Origin: Amphiura filiformis
Lineage: Eukaryota; Echinodermata; Ophiuroidea; Amphilepidida; Amphiuridae
Direction of reading: 5' to 3'
DNA length: 64,000 bases
NCBI RefSeq assembly: GCF_039555335.1
Contig: NC_092647.1
Span: 16,230,094-16,294,093, forward strand
The notes beneath the pieces were generated by a model. The model saw only the letters and a program-made list of their open reading frames with translations. It searched no databases and was not told where the DNA came from. The translations under genes were made by a program, and so were the position numbers. This document shows, piece by piece, positions 34,901 to 44,999 of the stretch. The first letter of the stretch is position 1. Every line of letters starts with the position of its first letter.

Positions 34901-37900
34901 AAGTCGGGAAGTGCGATAAATCACGCTTTTTTGCTACAACCATCGTATGTCATGCATGTGTGAATTACGGCTTTTGACAATTGGACAAGCCTTTATGAAT
35001 TTTGAATAGGTTGTTTTGATATGCTTACCTCACTAATATCTAACCTTGAGCAGACAATACTTACACTCATTCGTTTTGCTTTAATGTTGTCACAACATAT
35101 TATAGGTATGCCAGGTGAATTTAAATTTGCCATCAAACTGCATCATTTTATATACCGTATCAAATTAAAGCCCTTGAGTAAAGAAAGCCGAAACTGAAAA
35201 CCTTTTTGTCATAGCACTTTCCGTGGCAAAGTTACATCATAGATCGATCTCTTACTGGCAAACAGTGAAGGTCACTCATGCATCAGTGGTGTGGGGCTAT
35301 CAAGTCTGGTCACTGGTGGAATATGAGCTTGGGTGCCTTAACCCCATGAGAACTACTGATTGCTGATTGGCCAAAAAAAAAGTTTTCATTATCAATTGGT
35401 TCAGTCAGCAACATTGTTAGAATGATTTCACCACACAAAAAAATTGAGGTGAATTATTTGCAAAGTTCCATTCTGATTGGTGATTTAATAGTGAAAATAT
35501 CATGTAATTGACCCATTAGAGGCATTGTTAGATCGGCAGGTAGTGCTTAAGGGGTTAAACAACGAATTTGACCTGCAAAAATGCCAAAAAGTGTCACAGT
35601 ACTCCTGATGGCTTGACAAACATTATTTTTTCTTTTCTTAACAATACATGTAGGTAAAGTATGAGAAAGGTTTTTAACACAAGTCAACACATACATAAAT
35701 GACAGCCAGTGAAAAAAATTCACTGACTATCCAGGATTTGAACCTGGGACCTTATTAGCTCAGTTGGTAGAGCATCGGTCCGGTGATCCGAAGGTCCCAG
35801 GTTCAAATCCTGGATAGTCAGTTCTGTCATTTATGTATGTGTTGACTTGTGTTAAAAACCTTTCTCATATTTAATTTACCACATAGATTAAACTTTATTT
35901 CTCCATCTCGAATATGATTTCGGAATGATTTCCAAACCTCTTTCTTAAAGCTTCTTGGATGAGAAGATGATAGAGGGCGGGTATTGAACTGAAGGCCTAT
36001 AGATAATAACATCACTGCTCTTCTCCATCTGACTTATTAGCTCAGTTGGTAGAGCATCGGTCCGGTGATCCGAAGGTCCCAGGTTCAAATCCTGGATAGT
36101 CGGTGAAATTTTTTCACTGGCTGTCATTTATGTATGTGTTGACTTGTGTTAAAAACCTTTCTCATATTTAATTTACCACATAGATTAAACTTTATTTCTC
36201 CGTCTCGAATATGATTTCGAATGATTTCCAAACCTCTCTTAAAGCTTCTTGGATGAGAAGATGATAGAGGGCGGGTATTGAACTGAAGGCCTATAGATAA
36301 TAACATCATTGCTCTTCTCCATCTGACTTATTAGTTCAGTTGGTAGAACATCGGTCCGGTGATCCGAAGGTCCCAGGTTCAAATCCTGGATAGTCAGTGA
36401 AATTTTTTCACTGGCTGTCATTTATGTATGTGTTGACTTGTGTTCAAAACCTTTCTCATATATTTAATTTACCACATAGATTAAACTTTATTTCTGCGTC
36501 ATGTAGGTAAAGGTCTGGGAAAGTCAGAGTCTGGAATTGCTGCTCCAATCAAAGTGAAAATCAAGCACGACACAGCAGGGGTAAGTTATTTCAGTTTTTT
36601 CTTATCACTTTCCACATTTTGTAACTTATGTATCTGGTAAATGTACTGTGTGGTCCAAAATCAACTTGACCCAATGTTAATTTCTCAAAGCCCAAAAGTC
36701 TTTTTCAAATTGTTGTTGCAAATTCACACACTTTTTACAGCTTGTAATAGGAGGGATCACAGTATAGTGAGCAACTGATGAGGGAAACTGATATTCGGAT
36801 GCTGGGTCTCAAGCAGCGTTCGAAATTTTGGTTGTCCGGTTGTCCGGGACAACTAAAAAAGTGGCTGGACAACCAAAAATACTGATTCGGTTGTCCGCTG
36901 GACAACCATAAATCTGTAGCCAAAATGGACCTTTGTACATACGGACAACCAAAAACTTAGACGGACAACCAGAAATTGTAACCTAGTTGTCCGTGGGACA
37001 ACCATTTATTTTTCCTTAATTCGAACACTGGTCTCAAGGCCAGCTGTTGCATTTGGTAGTGTATTGTTAGAGAATAAAGGTATTGTTTTTAGCCCCTGGA
37101 GTGCATCTATTGTCTCATATATAACACAGGCGACATCATTATTTTAAGTAAAACAATGAGGCGAAGCCGAGTTGTTTTACGCCAAAAATAATGATGTCGC
37201 CTGTGTTATATGAGACGATAGATGCACGACAGGTCCGTAACCCGATCGACAGCATCATCCCCCTGATTTTTTTCATTGTTGATGAGGTTTTGGTATCATA
37301 TAATAGATACTATTTTTCTCATTACTATCCTGAAATTTGACGCCCAAGTCGATGTATTTCCGAGAAATCATGAAACACAGCGGTTTTTACAGGCTACCAG
37401 TTGTTCGCATTTTACATGACACGGGAGTTTTGGGTATAGTCATAGAATGAAATCGGAATAGATTCAGAAGACTTCACCCCAGTACCAATTGTCTCAAAAA
37501 ATACATCAAATAGGCCCCTAATGTCAAACAATAGATGGCGCTATAATGATATAAAACAAAAAACAAAAATAAAGAAATACAAAAGAGGCGAAATAAATAA
37601 GGAAACATGACCTATATTGTCAAGCATGATACGAGGAATATGAAAAAAATTATGAGAGCACCTCCCCCCATTAAAAAAATTAGTTAAAAAATAAAACAAA
37701 GAAAAATCATAAATATGTGAAAATGTGCATCATATAGCTAAAAATAAATAAATAATTAAGCGAAGTAAATACAGCATGGGCTATCTTGCAGTGATCGATT
37801 TTCGAATATTTTTTTGTGTAGCAAAGAATGCTACTCACTTTCAGATTTGAGTAGCAATTCCAAAATTGTGAGTAGCATTTTGCAACATGCTAATCCTGAA

Positions 37901-40900
37901 TGTTCCATTTTCAGTTCAAGTCAGTGGCCAGTGATCGATTTTCAGTATATTTTTATGTAGCAAAAAATGCTACTCACTTTCAGATTTGAGTAGCAATTAC
38001 AAAATTGTGAGTAGCATTTTGCTACGCTAATCCAGGTAAATCGAACACTGCTATCTTGTCAAGAATGATAATGAGCGCAGTGATATGTAATGTTTTTTAA
38101 GATTAATCAGTATGAATAGAGGATATAATAGTGTACATGTACAGGGGCGAGCCGGTTTTCAGTGCCAAGGCGAACACTTCCTGTTTCCACCGGGACATGC
38201 GCTCGGCCGTTGTTTCGGGATGCATGACCAGAATGCAATTCACGCGTACCAGTGTATTGGCTTGCTAATATGCTAATTACTCACATTTATGCTGAAATTG
38301 TTCCTGTTTTCTCACATAGATGGATAAAGGGGACAATATTTGACATTGTATGTAAGTTTGAAAAGAATCCATATCCTAAACCGATAGGGTTACCCCCCTT
38401 TAAACACTTCAATTCAAATAAAAATATCATACAAATTTTAATCAAATTAAACCTACATTTTGCAAGGAATTACCTAGGGCTTAAAATCGATCAGTCTCGT
38501 TGTTGCTGTGCGCCTCCGATTGGTCCAAATAGCAAGTATGTGTATCGTGTTGACGCACACGCGCTGACCCGTCTGATATCACACGGGTAAAGCTGGGTAA
38601 GAACCAATAAGATTGCAGGAACGTTCTCAAGTGTTTAAGTATATTCAATTGAGTAGTGACTCTTGACTCATCATCTGATTGTATAATTGTTTTCATTGTA
38701 CAGGTTGGACATGATCTTGGTGAGCAATTCACATACCACTGGTGGGATCATGTGTTCAACAAAGCCGCTAACAATATTGAAATAGAAAATGATCAGGTGA
38801 GTCATTGCAAATGAAATGCATGTGAACACTTTTTTAATTGGTTTCCAGACTTAATTTAATGGGTTTGTATGTTATTTTGATCGATTACGAACATAATTAC
38901 AGCAGAATAAAGTACTGGAATCGGGACTGGAATTGAACCATTGAAAATGTGCATTTTTTTTCATGTCTGGTTTTTAAGGCATTTTTTGGTCAAAATTAGC
39001 GACAAAATGATCATAAAAATAAAAATGAAACAATGTTTCGATTTTTTTTTTATCATTTCTTATCTAAACATGTAACAAAAATTATCAGTATACATAATAT
39101 TACATTTCAACTGGAATACACTACATGTAAATCCAAGCTCCCTTTACATTGCCCGTATTGCACATAAATCACTTTCACATTTAACTAAAGAAGAAATGTT
39201 CCCTTTACAGGCATCACCTGTTAGAAATAAAAATAGATGAAGATCAATTGCTCATATCTACCAGAACAGGCCAGGGGGCTACTTAAAAAAAAAAGTTTGT
39301 CCCTTTAATTTAACTTTCAGGGGCTAAATACCCTTTATCCCTATTTACTTTGAGCCACAAGCTTCAAAATATTTATCTTTCATCAGGGGCTACTTTCGAT
39401 TAAAATTCTCCCCAAAATTGAATTTTTCAGGGCTATTTTGGCATTTTTGTGGGCAGATCGCCCTTAGCATGATCAAGCAGCTACACACCCATCTTCAATT
39501 CATTACCTTAGACTGCTCTGATTAGCTTGTAAAACAAAAACCCCTCTACCACTTGCATGTAAATTGTAAAGCAACTCCAAAAGGCAGCCACATTTGTACT
39601 AAAGCTCAGTATTAAGAATATATTGTACATGTACCTGACCTGCATAAAAATAGCTCTATATATGGGTGTTTCATAAAAAGTAATGTGAAATTTAAGGTCA
39701 AAAATCCATCAAGGCAGGAATTACAACATGTAATTTTTGAAAAACTGAATGCACAATAATATGTGTCAACATTGCCATTTTGCTGTTTGTTTAAGTGGCT
39801 AATTTCAATCAGCCATCAGTCAGTCTCTTTTGAGCTATTACCAAATCTGTATATCATTTCAGGATGGGGTGAGGGTAAAACAGAAAGGGGATAATGCCAA
39901 GATAATCAGCAATAAGAAGCAACACACCAAGCCTAGCAACAAACCACTTTTATATGGCAATTTTGTCAAGGTAAGTTTTAAAAAATATGAAAAAGTGTTT
40001 TAAACATTTTCCTACTTGGGCAAATCTTGTAATGTCAACTCCCCTATATTTTTCTATATTAAGGGAACTGTTTTGAGCGTTTCGACAGTATTTTTTGTGG
40101 GACATGAGAGCACATCAGACATATCGAATTGCGTTCTGAATACGAAGAATGTCTTTCTGATATCAAATAATTTTCATTTTATGAAATTTACGATATAATA
40201 CAAATTTTATGACAAATTAATAAAATTTGATATTTTTCACATTTTTGAGATATAACAGTCCTCAAAGTAAATTTTATAAATTTAATGATATATTCTTAAA
40301 GTGTATGTAGCTGGGAGGAAAAGTCGACGATCAATTGAAAATTTTGACCTTTCATATTGAAGATATGGATTTTTTCCCAAAAAGACCTATTTTTGTTGGT
40401 GTTTGGGGAAAAAATCTATATCTTCAATACGAAAGGTCAAAATTTTCAATTGATCGTCGGCTTTTCATCCCACATACATACACTTTAAATATAAATCATC
40501 AGATTTATAAAGTTTACTTCGAGTACTGTTAAATATCAATTTTTAATGATTTGCCATAAAATGTGTATTACATTGCGAATTTCAAAATATCAAAATTATT
40601 TGATATCAGAAGGACATTCTTCGTATTCAGAATGCGATTCGATATGTCTGATGTGTTCTAATGTCCCACAATAAATACTGCCCAAACGTTCATACCCTTC
40701 CCTTAAATGTCATATACTGTTATATTTGGTACCAAATACCAATGTATAATAACTGTGGGTCTCCTCTGATATCAAAATAAGTATAACATTCCCTATGTGA
40801 TATCCTCATGACATTATAATATGAATTCTGGCTGTGTACAGAAGTATAGGAAATAAACAGACATCTGTTCAATATGATAAGAAATGATCTATTATTTAAT

Positions 40901-43900
40901 ATTTCTACCAAGCTTAAAGTCATTACCTTGACAGAGATGTCCAGAAGCCCAGGCAGCTAGTTGAAGTATGCTATTTCCATGGTTTACCCAGATGCTTACA
41001 TGTATCTGATAGGACCACCTGTTGTTGGGTCTGTGCAGTAATTATGAGCCCCTGGGGAGGGTAAAATTTCTGAACAGCATTCCCAAAATTGCTTGCTGTC
41101 CTTCTCTGCCTGGCAAATGTTGCTAGCCCCTCCCGGCCCTCTCTGCCTGGTTCTCAATATGCTTTCTACGGACCACACCCGGCCTGCTGACCAATTGTGG
41201 TTGGCCCTTAATCAGCTCTTAATTATATACAGTAAACATAACTCAAAGTATATTTGGCCCTCAAATACAAATCTTCAAAATATTCACAAATGAATACCTA
41301 AGAGGAAGAAGGGCCCAACTCTATCAAAACTGTTTTATAGATATTAAGAACAAACTTAATATTTGGAGATGCTTAGAGCCAGAATGTTTTCAGAGGACCT
41401 TTAATTATACCCAACATTTGTGGAAGAAAGGTCCAACTCCATGGAGTTGGGACTTTCTTCCATGGAAACCATGATTGAGTGTACTTGGAAGACTGAAGAG
41501 AGTGCATTTGAGCCCCTTCTTTCACACACTAGGAAGAACATTCTGCTAGCAATACATGCTGGGTTTAATTAATTTTTGTCAAATGGTGAAGTTGGGCCCT
41601 TCTTCCACTTGGGTATTCAAATGATAATCTCTTTTCCTTCAACTTAAACACATGCCAGGTTTAGTCAGTGGCGTAACTAGGGTTGGTAGCGCCCGGGGCA
41701 AGAAACAAAATTGGCGCCCCTACCCCCACCTTAGAATATCTTAGATGCGGGCATTTGCATAGCTAGGGGTTGTGGCGCCCAGTGCTAAGGATACATAATG
41801 CCCCCTAACCCTCCCCAATTCTTGAAACAATTGTGCGGGGAGTGTGTGATGTTTTGGACAAATAAGGCCTATCACTAATTAATTTTGGTTACTAGAAGTT
41901 GAATATCAGTCTTAAAATGTTCTTTCAATTGATTCAATTGGTCACGTTGCCCGCCCCCTAGATACACCACTGGGTTTAGTGTCGTGTAGTGAATGTATAT
42001 TTTGTGTATTTGTTTAACCAGAGTGCAACCCTTGTTCATGATGTTGAACAGCAAGAAGACAAAGTGACTGCTGCTTCAGATGATGATGATGATAGTGATG
42101 GAGAAACTGATGATACAAAGGATCAGATAAATAGAGATGAACAATTCTATCGTGCATGTGGAGGAAGAACAGCCCATAAGTAAGTGTCATTTTTTTAAGC
42201 AATATAAAGGATCAGACATATTTACTGATATTTTTCAAAAACAGAATTAAAGGGGGTAACCCTATTTGTTTTGGATATGGATTGTCTTTAAAATTACATA
42301 ATAATATCAAATATCGCCCCCTTGCTGCTTTGTGAAAAAATGTGAATAAATAGCCAAAATTTGCAATCCAATACCTTGGTATTCGTGAATTGCATTCTGG
42401 GCAGGCAAGCAACAAGACCTGACGACAATGTTGCAATGCCCGCCCGCATTGAACGGAAAATATTTGTTTTAACTCTTTTTCGCACTGCTTCAGAAAAAAA
42501 GGAACAAAATATATTTCCCTTGCAACATGTACATTTCAAATGAATATAAAAAGTTTGGGTTAAAATGGAGAGGAAAAAACCATTCCACTACCGGTTTTGA
42601 ACCGGTACCTCTCGGTAAAAACATAACGCTAATCCATTGCGCCACAGAGGCTTTGACAACGGTGGAATTTTTTTAATTATATACTGTCGCAAGTCTCCGC
42701 AGCACTTAGTGTAGTTAGCTTCTTTCATGGAAAAGTTAATGACGCGAAACCAAAGTAGCTGTTGAGGAGACTGATGATTCGTTCATAATTCCCTGCCCAG
42801 AAATCCGAAGTAATTTTTAGTATTTACAAAGTGGTAGCCTCTATAGGCCGCTGTGCTTCATGATGTCTCCGAAATACATCGACTTGGAGCGTCAAATTTC
42901 AGGATAGCAATGAGAAAAATAGTATCTATTATGTGATACCAAAACCTCATCAACAATGAAAAATATCGGGGGGATGATGCTGTCGAACGGGTCACGGACC
43001 TTTAACATTGTAAATCATGTGGGTGCCATATCATGCAGTGCTATTTGTTTTGAGGGGTTTGTGTTGAGGTTTTCTGAGGAAGTCTGAGCTCCGAAAAATA
43101 CAGAGGCCCAACACAACCCTGATGATATCGCGCAATGACCGTAAAACAGATGGTGCAAATTTATTACTGTCATTCATTACCACCATTGTACAAATTGAAA
43201 ATGTAAATTCTATTCACTGCTTTAGTGCGTATTTAATATGAAATATGGTCTTACTCACAGTCATTACGTGGGTTATTTGTGTGCGAGATTGGAACAGTTA
43301 CGCACTTTGAGGGCAATTGTGAGATGTTGATGACCTGCATTTGCGTTCGCGTTTTTACATAATTGGATCATACGCATCATGTATATTCATGAGGTTAAGA
43401 ATATTTGTCAAAACATGGACACACTATTTCGAACATTAACACACATGTATTTTGGGCCACATGAGGTTTTTTTTAACCAATAAATTTGGGATTTAAAGCT
43501 TTTATAAAAGAAATTAAAATGTATTTTTATGAAGTTTATGAATGAGGTTAATGATAAGATATGATTTTGTTGACATTCAACTAATAAGTATTCATGTACT
43601 TGTAGTATTATTTTCCCCCATCACAATACACTCCTCCTTGTGCATTGTTTTGTTAAACAAAACAGTATGTGTGTTGATGTTTGTCATTTTTACTACAACA
43701 AAATCATATCTAATCATTCACCTATAAACAAATACATCTGATTAGAAAAGAATGGTGCTTTTTTAAGCAGGTCAGTTTAAATGTGTGTAACCAGTTCACA
43801 AAAACACAATTGCAAAACTATCAACTTGAAATGTGCCTACTTGTTTAACCCCATGAGAACTACCTGCCGATTGGTCATAAAGGAGTTTTCATTATCAATT

Positions 43901-44612
43901 GGACCAATCAGCAACATTGTTAGAATAATTTCACCACATAAAAAAATTGGGGTGAATTATTTGCAAAACTCCATTCTGATTGGTGATTAAAATGAAGATA
44001 TCATGTAATTGACCAATCAGGCAATGTTAGATCGGCATGTAGTGCTCAGGGGGTTAAATTTCCCCCATCATTGTTTATGGAATATTTTGCAGGGGTGCAC
44101 GACATGGACTGAAGTCAAGTGGAAAACTAAGACGCATACAAGCTCAAGAATCCCTTCATAGTCACTCTACAAAAACTGGAGATGGCAATACCAATGACTT
44201 TGATCCAAAGGCAGAAATCGAGATGGATGAACCCATATCTGGCAAGAAAATAAAGAAGAAAAAGAAGAAGGGAGGAGATGCAGCTGATGCCAATGGTGTA
44301 GGCGAACCTGATGAAAGCAATGGCGGTACAAATCAAGTAACCAGGACTGCTAATGAATTTGCAGAAGAAAAGTTGTTAAAAAAGCAGAAAAAGAGAGAAA
44401 AGCGGAAAAGGAACAGGACAAGTATTACAAGTGGTGCCTTGTTGGAAGGTGACTGGTCTGACAGAACTGATAATGAGTTGAAATCTGATACTGTTGATAA
44501 TGTGGAATCCGGGGAAGGAATGGTCAGCAGTATACAACAAGGTGGTGAAGTGCTTGATAGGCCAGTCAAGAAAAAGAGGAAGAAATCAAAATCAAAAAAC
44601 AAACAATTATAA
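31892..44612 (+). CDS. GPATCH4: G-patch domain-containing protein 4
   Basis: CDS is join(31892..31967, 36507..36580, 38704..38796, 39863..39970, 42022..42179, 44093..44612): 1029 nt, 342 residues, with all phases consistent. The N-terminal G-patch starts VSEFAKKQLEKHGWKQGKGL and continues GKSESGIAAPIKVKIKHDTA. Then come GHDLGEQFTYHWWDHVFNKA, LLYGNFVK, an Asp-rich stretch, and QFYRACGGRTAHKGARHGL. These correspond block by block to human GPATCH4. The C-terminal half is rich in Lys and Glu, with KKIKKKKKKGG and KKKRKKSKSKNKQL as nuclear/nucleolar targeting signals. G-patch proteins bind and stimulate DEAH helicases (DHX15 for GPATCH4, known). The start ATG is in AAGAATGG and is the first Met before the domain. 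Confidence 0.93.
32103..33246. mobile_element. inverted-repeat segment in GPATCH4 intron 1
   Basis: TGTAACCACAGAGGAGTAAG with AACGGAGCGAGTACCACC (32103-32144) is inverted at 33204-33246. A second nested element lies at 32950-33217, with ends GTACCACCAGCCAAAGTC and GACTTTGACTGGTGGTAC and inner arms GAGGGCCGATTGT / ACAATCGGCCCTC. The open frame 32931-33296 lies in the nested element and is not a gene. Confidence 0.6.
32755..32925. repeat. left arm of a long-range inverted repeat
   Basis: Contains CTCAAGGGCTTTAATTTGAT, GATGCAATTTGATG and TTTTCAGTTTTGGCTT. The same sequence is inverted at 35105-35250, about 2.2 kb away. Confidence 0.65.
34105..34858. mobile_element. hAT-type non-autonomous element, 754 bp, 8-bp TSD
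   Basis: Ends CAGGCTGCGACAAATT and AATTTGTCGCGGCCTG are inverted. The flanks are a perfect 8-bp duplication, GAAGAATG (34097-34104, 34859-34866). Inside, GCCCGATCGGGCAAG occurs near both ends. No transposase is visible. Confidence 0.85.
35105..35250. repeat. right arm of a long-range inverted repeat
   Basis: Inverted copy of 32755-32925 (ATCAAATTAAAGCCCTTGAG; CATCAAACTGCATC). The two arms enclose the hAT-type element at 34105-34858. Confidence 0.65.
35342..35554. mobile_element. TTAA MITE, CCCCATGAG family (copy 4)
   Basis: TTAA at 35338-35341 and 35555-35558. Same orientation and about the same length as copy 1, including ATCATGTAATTGACCCATTA and AATTGAGGTGAATTATTTGC. Confidence 0.8.
35749..35819 (+). 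tRNA. tRNA-like sequence, copy 1 (probably not a functional tRNA)
   Basis: It has an intact A box (TAGCTCAGTTGGTAGAGC) and B box (GGTTCAAATCC), the D stem GCTC/GAGC and the T stem CCAGG/CCTGG. The anticodon arm TCGGT-CCGGTGA-TCCGA has C instead of T at position 33. The 5' acceptor strand is rearranged here by the inverted copy. If read literally the anticodon is GGT. Confidence 0.5.
36031..36101 (+). tRNA. tRNA-like sequence, copy 2
   Basis: Same arms as copy 1. Acceptor strands GACTTAT and ATAGTC pair except for one extra T. Pol III A and B boxes are intact. It could be a tRNA-derived repeat or a degenerate tRNA-Thr; the missing T33 argues against function. Confidence 0.5.
36325..36395 (+). 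tRNA. tRNA-like sequence, copy 3, diverged
   Basis: As copy 2, but the D stem is changed (TTAGTTCAG, GTAGAACA). These changes keep partial pairing: GTTC/GAAC is a compensated stem. Confidence 0.45.
36507..36580 (+). CDS. GPATCH4: GPATCH4 exon 2
   Basis: Acceptor gtcatgtag, donor gtaagt. It completes the split Gly and encodes KGLGKSESGIAAPIKVKI and KHDTAG, the second half of the G-patch with its conserved glycines. Confidence 0.92.
36814..37030. mobile_element. hAT-type MITE, CAGTGTTCGAA family (copy 1)
   Basis: Ends CAGCGTTCGAA and TTCGAACACTG, with perfect 8-bp TSD GTCTCAAG (36806-36813, 37031-37038). The interior consists of GGTTGTCC / GGACAACC repeats in both orientations. Confidence 0.88.
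37068..37235. repeat. hairpin repeat, copy 1 (GPATCH4 intron 2)
   Basis: GTGCATCTATTGTCTCATAT, GGCGACATCATTATTTT and the reverse complement pair around a short loop. The same hairpin lies just after GPATCH4 at 44632-44795. Confidence 0.75.
37223..37400. repeat. dispersed repeat with inverted partner at 42840-43020
   Basis: Contains GACAGCATCATCCCCCTGAT and TTGATGAGGTTTTGGTATCA. The inverted copy in intron 5 has TGATACCAAAACCTCATCAA. Confidence 0.7.
37790..38050. mobile_element. hAT-type MITE, CAGTGTTCGAA family (copy 2, internally duplicated)
   Basis: Ends CAGTGATCGATTTTCG and AAATCGAACACTG, with perfect 8-bp TSD CTATCTTG (37782-37789, 38051-38058). The first half is repeated at 37931-38035, so CAGTGATCGATTTTC occurs twice. 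Confidence 0.88.
38399..38640. mobile_element. MITE with TTAAACACTT / AAGTGTTTAA ends (copy 1)
   Basis: Short inverted ends. The interior (GGGCTTAAAATCGATCAGTC; CGCTGACCCGT) is shared with 44798-44993. It ends about 65 bases before GPATCH4 exon 3. Confidence 0.65.
38704..38796 (+). CDS. GPATCH4: GPATCH4 exon 3
   Basis: 93 nt in phase 0, acceptor attgtacag, donor gtgagt. It encodes VGHDLGEQFTYHWWDHVFNK then AANNIEIENDQ. The HWW motif is shared with the human protein (NHWWNELFNK). Confidence 0.94.
38800..39860. other. GPATCH4 intron 3, unassigned
   Basis: AT-rich non-coding sequence with no repeat or coding block I can support. Confidence 0.5.
39863..39970 (+). CDS. GPATCH4: GPATCH4 exon 4
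   Basis: 108 nt in phase 0, acceptor atcatttcag, donor gtaagt. It encodes DGVRVKQKGDNAKI and ends NKPLLYGNFVK, matching human PNLLYQKFVK. Confidence 0.93.
40063..40702. mobile_element. TTAA-flanked foldback element, nearly perfect hairpin
   Basis: TTAA at 40059-40062 and 40703-40706. Arms starting GGGAACTGTTTTGAGCG and including CATCAGACATATCGAATTGC pair with the other side over about 250 bp. The centre pairs AAAATTTTGACCTTTCATAT with ATACGAAAGGTCAAAATTTT. The open frame at 40335-40532 is the hairpin itself. Confidence 0.8.
40720..41660. other. GPATCH4 intron 4, unassigned
   Basis: Non-coding. Short inverted words around 41000-41200 (GGCAGAGA / TCTCTGCC) do not form a recognised element. 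Confidence 0.45.
41666..41972. mobile_element. hAT-type MITE, CAGTGGCGTA ends, 8-bp TSD
   Basis: It starts CAGTGGCGTAACTAGGG and ends CTAGATACACCACTG. Perfect 8-bp TSD GGTTTAGT (41658-41665, 41973-41980). The element ends 49 bases before GPATCH4 exon 5. Confidence 0.85.
42022..42179 (+). CDS. GPATCH4: GPATCH4 exon 5
   Basis: 158 nt, acceptor tttaaccag, donor gtaagt. It ends after two bases of the Lys codon. It encodes SATLVHDVEQQ, an acidic DDDDDSDGETDD stretch and FYRACGGRTAH. Confidence 0.92.
42583..42655 (-). tRNA. tRNA-like sequence on the - strand (tRNA-derived repeat)
   Basis: On the - strand it has an A box TGGCGCAATGGATTAGCG and a T arm ACCGG-TTCAAAA-CCGGT, followed by a T6 run that could end Pol III transcription. 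The anticodon arm is not well formed, so this is more likely a tRNA pseudogene or SINE head than a working tRNA. Confidence 0.45.
42840..43020. repeat. dispersed repeat, inverted partner of 37223-37400
   Basis: See the partner copy. It contains ATACATCGACTTGG and CGGGGGGATGATGCTGTCG. Confidence 0.7.
43021..43848. other. GPATCH4 intron 5, unassigned
   Basis: AT-rich. The frame 43542-43727 has no recognisable product. Confidence 0.5.
43849..44053. mobile_element. TTAA MITE, CCCCATGAG family (copy 5)
   Basis: TTAA at 43845-43848 and 44054-44057. Ends CCCCATGAGAACTACCTGCC and GCATGTAGTGCTCAGGGGG. Located just upstream of the GPATCH4 last exon. Confidence 0.82.
44093..44612 (+). CDS. GPATCH4: GPATCH4 terminal exon
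   Basis: Acceptor tattttgcag. It completes the Lys codon and encodes GARHGLKSSGKLRRIQAQES, then a charged low-complexity tail with lysine clusters, and stops TAA at 44610-44612. A TTAA MITE ends 39 bases upstream of the exon, inside the branch-point region. Confidence 0.92.
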
Positions 44613-44631
44613 CAGTGCAAATTTTATAATT

Positions 44632-44795
44632 AGAGAATAAAGAATTGTTTTTAGCAGCTGGAGTGCATCTATCGTCTCATATAACACGGGCGACATCATT
44701 ATTTTAAGTAAAACAACGCCAAAAATAATGATGTCGCCCGTGTTATGAGACAATAGATGCACGACAGCGGCTAAAAACAATACCTTTATTCTCAT
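44632..44795. repeat. hairpin repeat, copy 2 (at the GPATCH4 3' end)
   Basis: GAATAAAGAATTGTTTTTAG...CTAAAAACAATACC borders an inner palindrome with GGGCGACATCATTATTTT. It contains the putative GPATCH4 AATAAA. Confidence 0.75.
44636..44641 (+). terminator. likely GPATCH4 polyadenylation signal, inside a MITE
   Basis: AATAAA lies 23 bases after the stop. It sits in the AGAGAATAAAG word that begins the palindrome at 44632-44795. The same word starts the related copy in intron 2 (37073-37078), so the signal appears to have been brought by the transposon. Confidence 0.5.
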
Positions 44796-44797
44796 TC

Positions 44798-44993
44798 TTA
44801 AACACTTCAATTTAAATAATTTAATCAAATTAATCAAATTAAATTTTATTTTACAAGGAATTACCAAGGGCTTAAAATCGATCAGTCCTGGTGTTGCTAT
44901 GCGCCTCCGTTTGATTCAAATAACAAGTATGCGTATCGCGTCGATGCATACACGCTGACCCGTGATTGCAGGAACATTCTCAAGTGTTTAAGA
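44798..44993. mobile_element. MITE with TTAAACACTT / AAGTGTTTAA ends (copy 2)
   Basis: Direct copy of 38399-38640, immediately after the hairpin repeat. The two repeats are in the same order in intron 2, separated there by other insertions. Confidence 0.65.
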
Positions 44994-44999
44994 ATGAAA

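Larger units (their letters stand above)
35655..36460. repeat. tRNA-like tandem and inverted repeat array
   Basis: A unit of about 290 bp, with a tRNA-like core and TTGACTTGTGTTAAAAACCT flank, occurs in tandem. The segment 35655-35755 is the inverted copy of 36367-36460, including the 3' half of the tRNA-like core. So the array opens with a head-to-head hairpin. Confidence 0.8.

Noticed and set aside
36031..36101. Functional tRNA-Thr(GGT)
   Set aside because: Position 33 is C, the acceptor stem is out of register by one base, and the unit is repeated with its flanks.
40335..40532. 65-codon frame with FPKRPIF-like sequence
   Set aside because: It is the centre of a near-perfect palindrome. 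The reverse strand reads nearly the same.
44333..44620. 95-codon minus frame rich in Phe and Ser
   Set aside because: Antisense of the Lys/Glu-rich GPATCH4 last exon.
44607..44867. 86-codon minus frame next to GPATCH4
   Set aside because: It reads through the hairpin repeat.
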